This document shows positions 1-9,016 of a stretch of DNA of 64,000 nucleotides, piece after piece. How positions within the stretch are numbered: position 1 is the stretch's first letter; each line of letters opens with the position of its first letter. The notes under the pieces were generated by a model that worked only from the letters and a program-made list of their open reading frames with translations, did no database searches and was not told the origin of the DNA. Made by a program: the position numbers and the translations under genes. Source of the DNA: Tubulanus polymorphus (Eukaryota; Nemertea; Palaeonemertea; Tubulaniformes; Tubulanidae); assembly GCF_964204645.1 (NCBI RefSeq), contig NC_134036.1:8976704-9040703 (forward strand). Direction: 5' to 3'.

Positions 1-111
1 TGATCTCTTGGATCCTTTTCGTATTCAGTCGATTATTTCTCATTTTTACCCTTATAACATGACAGTCTTTTCTTTTTAGAGTCAATTCATAGGCTTTGCT
101 GTTAGCTCCGC

Positions 112-492
112 GGATCCCGCCGTTTAATTTGCACCTGTGGTGCTCGCGGTAAGTTACACATTGCTCCCCCTAAATATGTGGATCCATGCCTGAAAGTATT
201 AGACCGGCCAGTATAATGAGACAATATCTTCATATTTTAGGGTCGTGTTGTAGCTGATTGTCGCTGCTCGTGGATCCCGCCGTTTAATTTGCACCTGTGG
301 TGCTCGCGGTAAGTTACACATTGCTCCCCCCCTAAATATGTGGATCCATGCCTGATAAGTATTAGACCGGCCAGTATAATGAGACAATATCTTCATATTT
401 TAGGGTCGTGTTGTAGCTGATTGTCGCTGCTCGTGGATCCCGTAGTTTATTTGGCACCTGTGGTGGTCGCGGTAAGATAAACATTGCTCCTC
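112..492. repeat. Tandem repeat, unit about 160 bp, 2.4 copies
   Basis: Units start at the GGATCCCG motif at 112, 272 and 435. The first two units are nearly identical; the second carries three extra bases, and the third is more diverged and breaks off near 492. Each unit contains the phrase GCACCTGTGGTG followed by a C-run. The short ORFs across it are by-products of the repeat. Confidence 0.9.
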
Positions 493-708
493 CCCCCTAA
501 AAAATTTGCCTGCAATGCACCGAAAACCAGTTTTTTATATTTTTTCAGGACCAGTTTTTGTCATGAAGATGTTTCCTTAAGATCTTCAGATATCTATATC
601 TATCAGACAACAAAAGTAAGTAGCTTCGGCAATTATTTAGTGCGATACATGTATCAAGAATCACTTATGCAACTGCTTTCTAATCATTGTCATGTTTTCA
701 TTGTGTAG

Positions 709-826
709 ATGGCTAGCACACCAACTATAGGCTCCAAGGGAAAATCAGGAAAAAGGAAATTGTATTTCGGTTCTCGATCTAAGTCAGCAAAGTGCAAAGT
801 TAAAGTGGCTAAAATGTTATCTGCAC
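709..826 (+). CDS. Candidate host exon (first coding exon)
   Basis: An ATG at 709 follows directly after a pyrimidine-rich stretch ending in TAG, a good 3' splice site, and the open frame runs to CAC followed by GTAAGT, a consensus 5' splice site. The 39 codons are rich in Lys, Ser and Arg. The product is not recognised and no second exon was found, because virus-like sequence begins at about 1146. It could belong to a gene broken by that insertion or to the preceding repeat family. Confidence 0.35.
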
Positions 827-950
827 GTAAGTCTCTTATCAATTTATATTGTCAAGTTTGTTGAAAATAATTTTCTGATGGAACAGCTCTTTGAATATGA
901 TGCTGTCAGTTGTTATTTTATTTACGAATTCTTACTTCATCGTCGTTATA

Positions 951-1094
951 CAGTCAAATTCGCTTAAGCTGGGACTATCACTAAATTGTCAATGACTATG
1001 CACGTACTAGAATTAAAAATACAAATATTGACAAAAAAATAGTGACGACATTAGTAAGGTGACGACTTATATCCGATGACAACGAGTTCGACTG
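951..1094. mobile_element. Short MITE, pogo/Tigger-like ends
   Basis: The 144-bp segment starts with CAGTCAAATTCG and ends with the imperfect reverse complement CGAGTTCGACTG. It is flanked by TA on both sides (949-950 and 1095-1096), fitting a TA target duplication of the Tc1/mariner/pogo group. It has no coding capacity. Confidence 0.7.
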
Positions 1095-1145
1095 TACATT
1101 ATTAATCAAATATGGCAAAATGAAGGTACAGGCCTAAATTGGTAA

Positions 1146-2527
1146 GTTAGTTCTGTATACTACACAGACGTTAATTTTAATTTCATTGAAAACAACACAA
1201 GTTCTGTCCATTCTGCTTTACATGTTTATAACACAAAATATAATAAGTTAACTAAATCAAAACCAATTGATGAAAATAATTTATCATATTATAAAGATGA
1301 TAGTATAAATGGAACAAGTTATATTAAACTACCATTTAAAACTAATGCTGTAATAAATGTACAAAATTTTGATAATAAATGTTTTCTATGGGCTATAATA
1401 AGTTGTTTACATCCTGCAACTTATAATATTTGTAGATTAACTCATTATAAACCATTTGAAAATAATTATAAGATAGATAAGTATCCTGTTATAATTAGAA
1501 ACATCCCAAAAATAGAAAGAGATAATAATATAAAGATAAATGTATTTGATTTAATCAAATTGCCAAATACAAAAGGTAACAATATAAAACATTATACATT
1601 AGAACCTTTATACCTATCAAAAGATTATGATTCAAATAATGTTATAGATATACTATATTATGAGAATCATTATATGTGGATTAAACAAATCGATTTATTT
1701 TTTAAATCAGAAAATGATCACCATAAAATATATCTTTGTAGAAAATGTTTACATAGATTCAGTAATGAAAGTACATTATTAAATCATAAACAATTATGTG
1801 AAAATCATGATTATTGTAAATTAGTTTTACCAAATGAAAAAGATAAAATATTAGAATTCAAAAAATATGATTACAAAAATAAAGTACCATTTGTTATATA
1901 TCGAGATTTTGAATCATTAAATAAAGAATTAACTGATCAAGATAGAAAAGAAATATATTATTAAAGAAAGAAATTAATGATTTTTCAGATGAACCACCAA
2001 AAACAAATACTATTAAAAAGATTCATCAATCAGCTGCTGCTTTCGGGTTATATATTAAATCTGATTATCCAGAACTAATTGAAAGTGAATATTATGATTA
2101 TAGAAATGAAAATGTTATCAATCATTTTTGTGACTTATTAATTGAATATGAAATAAGATTTAGTAAATTATTGAATACAAATAAAGAAATAATTATGACA
2201 GAAGAAGATAAAGAAGAATTTGCGTTTGCAGATAAATGTTATTATTGTGAAAACATATTTAATTATAAAGATAAAAAAGTAAGAGACCATGATCATTTGA
2301 ATGGAAAGTTTAGAGGCGCTGCACATGAGAATTGTAACTTACAAGCTAAGAAAATTAACTTTGTACCAGTTATATTTCATAATCTATCAGGATATGATGC
2401 ACATTTATTTATCAAACAGTTATAGCAACATACAGTTGCTTATGGTTGAAATTTAGATGAATACTTAAAATTTAAAAGAGAAGAAACAAAAGAGAACGAG
2501 ATAATGAAAAGAATTCTAACGTGTTAA
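1146..2527 (+). pseudogene. Family B DNA polymerase, internally deleted (copy A)
   Basis: This is the N-terminal part of a viral-type family B DNA polymerase of the protein-primed group. Open frame 1146-1964 contains the NKCFLWAII and LHPA motifs and a Cys/His finger (CRKCLHRF..H). A one-base frameshift near 1965 leads into the frame ending at 2427. This frame carries HQSAAAFGLYI, an endonuclease-VII-like motif (CYYC, then RDHDHLNGKFRGAAHENCN) and exonuclease motif HNLSGYDAHLF. The sequence then jumps straight to the C-terminal tail (VAYG..NLDEYLKFK) ending at TAA 2525, with one stop inside. Comparison with the tail at 55606-55800 shows that the whole polymerase domain is missing. The copy cannot make an active enzyme. 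Confidence 0.85.
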
Positions 2528-2556
2528 TCAAATTTTAATAAAAATATGTTATTAAA

Positions 2557-2909
2557 ATGGAGAGTAAACAAGCAAACAGTGAGAAAAACAAATCATTTCT
2601 AGATAGAATTAAAGATACTACAAATGTAAAATTGTAGATTATAAATTCAAAAAGTTAACAGAATTAACAATTCATAAGAAATATCTAATTACAAATATTG
2701 ATACAGTTACTAATAACTATGGAGATAAATTAGTTATACACTTAGAATATGAAGGATAAAAAGGAAATACATATAAATTCAGAACATATTTACCAGATAG
2801 ATTTCATAGATTATCAAGTGAAGACTTAGAAGAATTATGTTCTGGAGATTTCTATTTCGTATACAAAGGTAAGAATGAAAAAGGACACCATGAAATAGAT
2901 TTCGAATAA
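2557..2909 (+). pseudogene. Small conserved protein, possible ssDNA-binding (copy A)
   Basis: Homologue of the intact 117-residue ORF at 55223-55576. It lies directly after the polymerase gene, 30 bp downstream, as in copy C. One missing base near 2635 and a TTA-to-TAA change near 2757 inactivate it. The intact form alternates short hydrophobic strands around a KYGDKLVIHL segment and ends in YKGKNEKGHHEMDFE. That pattern and the place next to the polymerase suggest a small beta-barrel nucleic-acid-binding protein. This is inference; no catalytic motif is visible. Confidence 0.7.
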
Positions 2910-2923
2910 AATATGTAAAATAA

Positions 2924-3292
2924 ATGGTAGAATTAAAAGAATACAGAATATTTGTAGATTCTAGAAAACTTACAAATTATAAATCACATAATTTATTAGT
3001 ACAATTAGATAGAGAATTCAAGAATTGTGTAGATTTAAATTTAGTTAATATAAGTTTATGTAATTCTTTTTATAATATATCGAATAAAACTATTGAACAT
3101 AGAGCCTTTTTAGTTTTTAATAGACACATAGATTCATGGGTCTATATATATTTAAAACCAGGGGTATATAATTTAGATACATTAGCACAAGAAATTAATA
3201 GAAAAGCCTGGCACAAATTAGGTAGTAGTTCTGGGTTTAGTATTAGATTTTTAAAAAGTGAGAGTTCTGATAGAATAAAGATAAGGTTGTAA
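2924..3292 (+). pseudogene. Conserved virion-protein candidate, C-terminally truncated (copy A)
   Basis: The N-terminal 122 residues match the family also found at 54648-55203, 48054-48710 and 49034-49618. Shared motifs are EYRIFVDSRKLTN, VNISLCNSFYNISNKT and LAQEINRKA. Complete relatives continue for roughly another 130 residues to a C-terminal segment VIYELVIR. Here the gene stops at 3292 where an inverted 139-bp duplication (3317-3455) has replaced its 3' part and the whole next gene. The beta-rich pattern and its place among structural genes make a minor capsid or jelly-roll protein possible; the function is not established. Confidence 0.6.
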
Positions 3293-3316
3293 TAGTGAAA
3301 AACATAAATTTATGGT

Positions 3317-3455
3317 AAATCTATTGCTGGAATATTATATTTAATTGATTTATTATATTGGAAAGCTTTTGGAAAACTATCTACCATTTATATAATTAAA
3401 AAATTAATAATTTATTAATTCTTTTAATAATTTATCTTGTTCTTCAACTGTTATA
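3317..3455. repeat. Inverted duplicate of 4529-4667, 139 bp, no mismatch seen
   Basis: The reverse complement of this stretch equals 4529-4667, the end of the 144-residue gene, its intergenic T-run and the first 24 codons of the 462-residue gene. It sits exactly where copy B has the end of the VIYELVIR gene and the 125-residue NITVG gene, so it marks an inverted duplication with deletion in copy A. The two arms are separated by about 1.07 kb. Confidence 0.9.
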
Positions 3456-3462
3456 AACGAGT

Positions 3463-3678
3463 GATAATAAGTGGATAATAACTGGATTATATAATGGCGC
3501 ATTACTATCAGTTGGAACTGTTGGTTATTCAATGGTATTAAAAAAAGTATTTAAAATGGGAAGTGTTAATGTTGATAGATTTGATATAAATGATATTTTA
3601 AAATTAACGTTAGCAGTTACTTTATCTAATTTAACAATTGATAATTTGGAAAAACCAAAATATATTCCTCCCATATAA
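3463..3678 (+). pseudogene. Small hydrophobic membrane protein, start lost (copy A)
   Basis: The frame ending at TAA 3676 encodes WIITGLYNGALLSVGTVGY near its start, a Gly-rich hydrophobic segment, then a polar stretch and a C-terminal KYIPPI. Copy B has the same gene at 47462-47690 preceded by an ATG. Here that ATG is replaced by sequence from the inverted duplication ending at 3455. About 72 codons remain. A short viral membrane protein is likely; nothing more can be said. Confidence 0.5.
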
Positions 3679-3702
3679 ATGCATAATTTTTTTGCTAAAT
3701 AA

Positions 3703-4125
3703 ATGGCTTCTGCAATTATAACTATTATAGGATCAGCAATTGTTAACGCTTTGGCATTTACTGGTGGTGGATATTTATTTAAACATATTGATAAAAATAG
3801 TTCATTAGGAGAACAAAGAAGACATAACTTAGCGTTAGAGAAATACAATAAAGCTGCAGAAGAATATAGAGAAAAGAGACAAAACTATATGGATTACATC
3901 AATAAAGAATTATATGATCAGAAGATTTCACATAGAGATTTTCAATCAGTTGATGATGCAATGAGTTTATATAACGCGGTAGCCAATAAAGAAAAATTAC
4001 ATCTATACAAACCTAAATTATCAGATTATTATACCCCAAGTAAAGAACAACAGAAATATGAAATAATATGGATTTTAGGTGGAACTGTTATTGTTATATT
4101 TGTAGCATATAAATTTACTAATTAG
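3703..4125 (+). CDS. Two-segment membrane protein, 140 aa (copy A)
   Basis: The N-terminus (residues 2-27) is a hydrophobic, Gly- and Ala-rich segment. The middle is charged and helical (HNLALEKYNKAAEEYREKRQNYMDYI). Residues 118-137 form a second hydrophobic helix (IIWILGGTVIVIFVAY). The family is unknown, but a homologue lies at 47023-47436 in copy B in the same gene order. The ATG is preceded by a T-run and GCTAAATAA, the start signal typical of this element. The gene is intact. Confidence 0.7.
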   Translation: MASAIITIIGSAIVNALAFTGGGYLFKHIDKNSSLGEQRRHNLALEKYNKAAEEYREKRQNYMDYINKELYDQKISHRDFQSVDDAMSLYNAVANKEKLHLYKPKLSDYYTPSKEQQKYEIIWILGGTVIVIFVAYKFTN

Positions 4126-4126
4126 T

Positions 4127-4148
4127 AATTTTTTTTGCTAAATAAATG
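4127..4148 (+). promoter_or_regulatory. Recurrent T-run/TAAATAAATG start signal (example)
   Basis: A run of 6-8 T, then G(C/T)TAAATAA or a close variant, directly abuts the ATG of most genes in all copies. Examples on plus end at ATG 3703, 4146, 4597, 6002, 7731, 49910 and 53177; on minus at 47436, 45376, 43916 and 30050. The stop codon of the previous gene usually lies just before the T-run. This looks like a combined terminator and late promoter, as in poxvirus-type TAAATG promoters. The function is inferred from position only. Confidence 0.55.
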
Positions 4149-4580
4149 GAAGATAAAGTTGATAGTATTGATATTATTCCTCATGATATAAATAAAACTA
4201 AATTAAAAACATATTTAGAAAAACAAATATTAGAATTTGAAAGTGACTTAAAGATAAAAAAGACAAAATATCTAAAAAGTAAAATTATATATTATTTGAT
4301 TATAAGTGGTTCGGTTACAATTAGTTCTGTAATAACATTTTTAGCAATATTCAGTCCATTAACACCTTTAGCTATATCAATTGGTGTATTAGGATTAAGT
4401 TCAAGTGTTTTACCTGGTATAAGTTCAAAATTAAATATAAAAAGTAATAAAGAAAAAATTAAAACTAATATAAAAGAAATTAATAAATTAAAGAACACAC
4501 TAGATTATATAATAAGTTTAAATGGCCATATAACAGTTGAAGAACAAGATAAATTATTAAAAGAATTAATAAATTATTAA
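4146..4580 (+). CDS. Membrane protein with helical hairpin, 144 aa (copy A)
   Basis: A charged N-terminus of about 45 residues precedes one long hydrophobic stretch (residues 48-95) containing IIYYLIISG, SVTISSVITFLAIF and AISIGVLGLSSS, consistent with two membrane helices. The C-terminus is Lys-rich (NKEKIKTNIKEINKLKN). Unknown family. It lies 20 bp after the 140-residue gene and 16 bp before the 462-residue gene, all on plus. A decayed relative is at 46740-47008. Its last 50 bp belong to the arm of the inverted duplication at 4529. Confidence 0.65.
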   Translation: MEDKVDSIDIIPHDINKTKLKTYLEKQILEFESDLKIKKTKYLKSKIIYYLIISGSVTISSVITFLAIFSPLTPLAISIGVLGLSSSVLPGISSKLNIKSNKEKIKTNIKEINKLKNTLDYIISLNGHITVEEQDKLLKELINY

Positions 4581-4667
4581 TTTTTTAATTATATAAATGG
4601 TAGATAGTTTTCCAAAAGCTTTCCAATATAATAAATCAATTAAATATAATATTCCAGCAATAGATTT
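4529..4667. repeat. Source arm of the 139-bp inverted duplication
   Basis: This arm spans the 3' end of the 144-residue gene and the 5' end of the 462-residue gene, in their normal order as also seen at 46650-46770 in copy B. It is therefore the original, and 3317-3455 is the inverted duplicate. Confidence 0.9.
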
Positions 4668-5985
4668 TAATAAAGATATTACATATAGAAATGAAGTTTT
4701 AGATTCATTAACTAATTTAGAAATTTATGTTACTGAAACTAAAAATTTTAATGCAAAGATTGAAAATATATTTCCTGTATATTTAATTAATTTTAAAAAA
4801 TTGAAAGATGAAAAACAATGGTTATCAAAATCTAACATGAAGTATTGGCAGAACCAATTAAATTTTGCTGTTTATTGTGCAACAACAGGTTGTGGAATTA
4901 GTTGGAATGATCATTTGAATAATTCTAAATATAAATTAATTCAAAGTTTATTTAGATTTCATACATACTTTCAAATCAGAATAATATTAAATGAATTAGA
5001 GTGTGCTTTACCAGGATCAAGATATTTTAAAGAATTAGATAATAATATTAATTTATCAAAGTTTTATAAAATTTGCAATGAATTTAATATAGATATAAAT
5101 AATTCTGATTTTAGAACAAAAATTGGAACAATAAGATCACTTCCTTGCCCTGAAAAGATTGCAGAATATTGTGCACTTCCCATACCATCTAATAGTTTTT
5201 ATAATATCTATAATAATAAATTAGGTTATGGTAAAGTAGAAAAAAAGGATTTAGAAACATTAAATTTCAATAAATTACCGAAATTTTATGATCATTTAAA
5301 ACAAGAAAACAATAATGGTTGGGTTTATTTTATTTTAGAAAATAGTGAAGGTTTTACTAAATCAGGTATAGAAAGAATAAATCAATCTATTAGAACTTAT
5401 TTGATTTGTATTCTAGGATCACAAGTTGAAACAAGATCACCGATAATTGGAAATTTGAATACATCATTTGATACACAGAAACAATTTAAAGTTTTATTTG
5501 AAGATTCAATTCATAATGATAAAAATAGATCGATTCCACAAAACATTATAAGATATCAAAATTATCTAGATAAATCTCATGTAAGGCTTAATTATTGTAT
5601 AGGCCCTAATCTATTAATTATTTCTAATGATTTAGTATTGAAGATGGGAAATATAATTGGTTATAATAATCTAATTAAAACTGCAACAATAAATAATTCA
5701 TTTGGATTGAATGATATAAAAAAAAAGATTATTACTGCTCCAAAATTAATGGAAGGTGAAAAAAATAAAAAACATATTCAATCAACAGAAACTAAAACTA
5801 AGAATATTAAATTGGATAATGATTCCAAAATAAAAGATTACAATACTACAGAAAATATTAAAACTGATAATATTCAACATGATATAATTAAAACTGATAA
5901 TGACAATGAATCCCATGAAAATACTAAATTAGCTATAACTTGTATAGGAATTGTAATCGGAGGAATATTATATTTTAAATTTTAA
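4597..5985 (+). CDS. Conserved virus-like structural candidate, 462 aa (copy A)
   Basis: The gene is intact. Recognisable blocks are LNFAVYCATTGCG near residue 90, FRFHTYFQIRIIL near 125, NQSIRTYLICILGSQVETRS near 265 and GYNNLIKTATINNS near 355. A polar, repetitive stretch (residues 385-440) follows, then a single C-terminal hydrophobic helix (ITCIGIVIGGILYFKF), so a membrane-anchored product is likely. I recognise this as a recurrent uncharacterised protein of invertebrate Polinton-like elements; its role is not known to me. A broken relative is at 45393-46718, and scraps lie at 23011-23398. Confidence 0.75.
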   Translation: MVDSFPKAFQYNKSIKYNIPAIDFNKDITYRNEVLDSLTNLEIYVTETKNFNAKIENIFPVYLINFKKLKDEKQWLSKSNMKYWQNQLNFAVYCATTGCGISWNDHLNNSKYKLIQSLFRFHTYFQIRIILNELECALPGSRYFKELDNNINLSKFYKICNEFNIDINNSDFRTKIGTIRSLPCPEKIAEYCALPIPSNSFYNIYNNKLGYGKVEKKDLETLNFNKLPKFYDHLKQENNNGWVYFILENSEGFTKSGIERINQSIRTYLICILGSQVETRSPIIGNLNTSFDTQKQFKVLFEDSIHNDKNRSIPQNIIRYQNYLDKSHVRLNYCIGPNLLIISNDLVLKMGNIIGYNNLIKTATINNSFGLNDIKKKIITAPKLMEGEKNKKHIQSTETKTKNIKLDNDSKIKDYNTTENIKTDNIQHDIIKTDNDNESHENTKLAITCIGIVIGGILYFKF

Positions 5986-6001
5986 TTTTTTTATTATGTA
6001 A

Positions 6002-7690
6002 ATGGATGTAGAAGGTGGAGAAGATATTCCAATGGATCCTTTAGATGAACCTGGAATAAGTGATGAACAACCACCTGATTTTAGTGAAACAAGTTTTAAT
6101 GATGATAATGAGCCAGAATATAATACTAATTTAGGTGATGATTATGATGATGATTATGATGATGATCCCGAATTACGTGAAAAATTAAATAGATATTTAA
6201 AAGCTCCTGAAATTGGTAGAATTTCAACTAGAAGAGAAAGAGGAGAATTTATGAAACTATTAGTAAAACAACAAGAAAAATATCCTGATGAACGTTTGGA
6301 ATTATTTAAAATGAAATCTAGAGTAACAGATACAATTGTTAACGAATTATTACCAATAGTTGTATTACATGAAATTAATACTGAAGATGTTGTAGAACAA
6401 ATTTTTAATGATGACATACATTTCACGAATAATTTAGAATTTAAAGATGATGCATGGTATTATAATCTTGAATTAAATAGGAATACTGTATCAATTCAAT
6501 TATCTAGAAAGGATCAAGAAAATATTTATGAACCTGAAATGCGATCAAGCTCTACAGTTAAAAGTTCAAAAGGTGGCGCAGATTTTCTAAGAATTATATG
6601 GAATGCACTCGATAGAATAAATGAAGAAGAACCAATTCCTAAAATTGATATAAACAAATATTCACCATTTAAAAATCCATTTAAAAATCCAAATCCTACT
6701 GATTTTGATCCAGAAATGGAAGAGAATAGAGATCGATTAGATAGATTTAGATCTTCAACACCCGAAACATCGAGAAGAGACACTCAACCAATTGATAATT
6801 ATTCAAGTCAATTACAATTAGAAAAACAAATTGATAGATTAAGAGATTCAGAAGAACTGATGAATAGTGATGGAATAAATCGACTGCAATATTTACTAGA
6901 AAAAGGATTTCTTAATTTAACTGATGAAGAATTAGAAGCATTTCCTGAACAAATACGTAGAGAAATTAAAGGTATACAAGTATCAGCTGATGAAATTGCT
7001 AATATTAAGATGAGATTTTCTAAAATAACCATGTTAGAAAAAGAATTAACTAATGCAGATGAAGAATTAAAACAATTAGAATTAAATAGAGATCTTAATG
7101 TAATTTATGAAGTTGATTATGAAAGCAGAAAGTTAGCTTTAGAAAAAGAAATAGATGATTTAGAATATAACATAAAATTACAAAAAGAAGAAAGAGATAT
7201 ATTATTAAAATCATATGATCTTAATCATATTAAAAAATTAAAAGTTATTTTTAAAGATTTGTTGATTAAACCAGATTCTGAAATATCATTAAAAGACAGA
7301 ATAAAATTATTATTTAAGTTAGAAGGAATAACAATTCTTTCAATTCTAACAGCTGTAACTATGTTATTTACAACAATTGGTTTAGCTATATCAAATGCTT
7401 TAAAATCTACTCCTACTCCCAATAAACCAGATAAACCCCCGAATGATAATAATTCTATACAAGATAAAGTTAAAGATGGTTTAGAGAAATTAGCAAAATA
7501 TTTATGGGAACTATCTAAAAAATCTGCTGCAGCTTTACCTGGAGTTATTGCTTCAATTGTTGGTTTTATATTGAAATCTGCAGGAAACATTATTAACTTT
7601 GCTGCTGAACATATTATTTTATTTTTAATAACTGTTGTAAGTGCTATTATTTTTGGGTTAGTGAACATGATATCAAAAAATATCGAGTAA
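6002..7690 (+). CDS. Coiled-coil protein with C-terminal membrane domain, 562 aa (copy A)
   Basis: The N-terminal 60 residues are acidic (runs of Asp). The middle is charged, with a long coiled-coil-like stretch at about residues 335-400 (MLEKELTNADEELKQLELNR and following). The C-terminal 140 residues hold LFKLEGITILSILTAVTMLF, a Pro-rich linker, then KKSAAALPGVIASIVGFILK and a last hydrophobic helix. Only this C-terminal part is well conserved with copies B and C. It matches a membrane domain recurrent in invertebrate Polinton-like elements. An internal virion-membrane or scaffold role is possible but unproven. The gene is intact. Confidence 0.75.
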   Translation: MDVEGGEDIPMDPLDEPGISDEQPPDFSETSFNDDNEPEYNTNLGDDYDDDYDDDPELREKLNRYLKAPEIGRISTRRERGEFMKLLVKQQEKYPDERLELFKMKSRVTDTIVNELLPIVVLHEINTEDVVEQIFNDDIHFTNNLEFKDDAWYYNLELNRNTVSIQLSRKDQENIYEPEMRSSSTVKSSKGGADFLRIIWNALDRINEEEPIPKIDINKYSPFKNPFKNPNPTDFDPEMEENRDRLDRFRSSTPETSRRDTQPIDNYSSQLQLEKQIDRLRDSEELMNSDGINRLQYLLEKGFLNLTDEELEAFPEQIRREIKGIQVSADEIANIKMRFSKITMLEKELTNADEELKQLELNRDLNVIYEVDYESRKLALEKEIDDLEYNIKLQKEERDILLKSYDLNHIKKLKVIFKDLLIKPDSEISLKDRIKLLFKLEGITILSILTAVTMLFTTIGLAISNALKSTPTPNKPDKPPNDNNSIQDKVKDGLEKLAKYLWELSKKSAAALPGVIASIVGFILKSAGNIINFAAEHIILFLITVVSAIIFGLVNMISKNIE

Positions 7691-7730
7691 ACATGATAAA
7701 AAATAAATAATTAATTTTTTTGTTAAACAA

Positions 7731-8984
7731 ATGAGTGGGAGTTATATAAGTCCTTCTAAGATTTCTAGAATATCTAATGTTATTAAAGCAGAAAGATCAC
7801 ATCGTATAATTACTCATAACCCTTCTAATATCAATCCCGATGAAACTTTATACGTTAGAATTCCTAGATTAACACAAAATACTTTTTATGTTCCAAATAG
7901 TATTTATTTATCAGCCGATATAAAAGTAATCGGTAATAATAATAATTATGTCGTTGATAATGTTGGAAGATATTTGATTAAAAAGTTAAAGATAAAAATA
8001 AAGATTGGTCCAGAAACAGTTTTCTCATTAGATGATTATAATTTATTTATGCACTATAAAGATTTATGGTTAACTAAAGAAAATAGAAATAATATGATAT
8101 TTCAAGGCATCCAATCAGAAAACCAAAATAAATTAAGATCAGAAGCTAATAGCGCAATATTAACAAATGATGTAGATAAATTGATAAAAAGTATATATGG
8201 AAACAAATATAAAATTCCATTAGACTTTGAATTGATAAATAATAATGCACCTTTATATAAATACGCAATTCAAGAAGATATTATATTCGAAATAACATTT
8301 GCTCCTGTAAATGAAATTGTAATATCTAGCGTTAATAAAGATATGAGTTATAAATTATCGAATATATGTTTAGAATATGATACAGTAACTGATGAAAATA
8401 TTTCAAGAATAATTCAAACTAAATACAATCAAGGATTTTCATTATTATATGATTATATTGATAAATTTAAAACTGTAACTATTAATGCAAATGATGAAAT
8501 TATTAATGAGAATATTAACTTTCCTAGAAGATCTATTAAAGGTATATTAATATTTTTTACCATTGGAACGTATACTAATGGCGCAATAAATGTTGACAAT
8601 TATTATAATCCTGAAATAACAAAAGTAGAAATAACTATCGAAGGAATAGCGAATAAAATATTTTGTCAAGGAATGAGAATGATTGATCAATGGGTAGAAA
8701 TTAAAAAACATTTTATGAATGAAAAAGTAAAATCATTTGAAAATTGTAACATTAATCAAATTGATTATTATACCGGTAATAAATTTGCATTATGGTTAGA
8801 TTTTAGAACAACTGAAGATAATTCATTACATGGTTCTGGGAAAAAATTACAAAACACTAAAGATGGAATACAATTATTCATGACAAAGAAAAAGGGAATT
8901 AAAAATTTTAAAATGCACATTTATATTATATCTGACGCGCAATTAAATATTGTAAATTCACAATTAGATAGTGTTATGTATTAA
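7731..8984 (+). CDS. Probable major capsid protein, 417 aa (copy A)
   Basis: The gene is intact and is the most conserved of the element. Blocks: ETLYVRIPRL and FYVPNSIYLSADI near the N-terminus; NLFMHYKDLWLTKENRNNM near residue 105; KIPLDFEL near 165; INFPRRSIKGILIFF near 265; NPEITKVEITIEG near 290; and HGSGKKLQNTKDG near 370. The protein is beta-rich throughout, and these motifs recur in the capsid-type protein of invertebrate Maverick/Polinton-like elements, where a double jelly-roll fold is expected. That fold is inference here. The copy B homologue is split by a transposon (43576-43916 and 32122-33037); copy C has lost the HGSG block. Confidence 0.7.
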   Translation: MSGSYISPSKISRISNVIKAERSHRIITHNPSNINPDETLYVRIPRLTQNTFYVPNSIYLSADIKVIGNNNNYVVDNVGRYLIKKLKIKIKIGPETVFSLDDYNLFMHYKDLWLTKENRNNMIFQGIQSENQNKLRSEANSAILTNDVDKLIKSIYGNKYKIPLDFELINNNAPLYKYAIQEDIIFEITFAPVNEIVISSVNKDMSYKLSNICLEYDTVTDENISRIIQTKYNQGFSLLYDYIDKFKTVTINANDEIINENINFPRRSIKGILIFFTIGTYTNGAINVDNYYNPEITKVEITIEGIANKIFCQGMRMIDQWVEIKKHFMNEKVKSFENCNINQIDYYTGNKFALWLDFRTTEDNSLHGSGKKLQNTKDGIQLFMTKKKGIKNFKMHIYIISDAQLNIVNSQLDSVMY

Positions 8985-9016
8985 AATTTTAACTTTAATA
9001 AAAATATATATAATAA

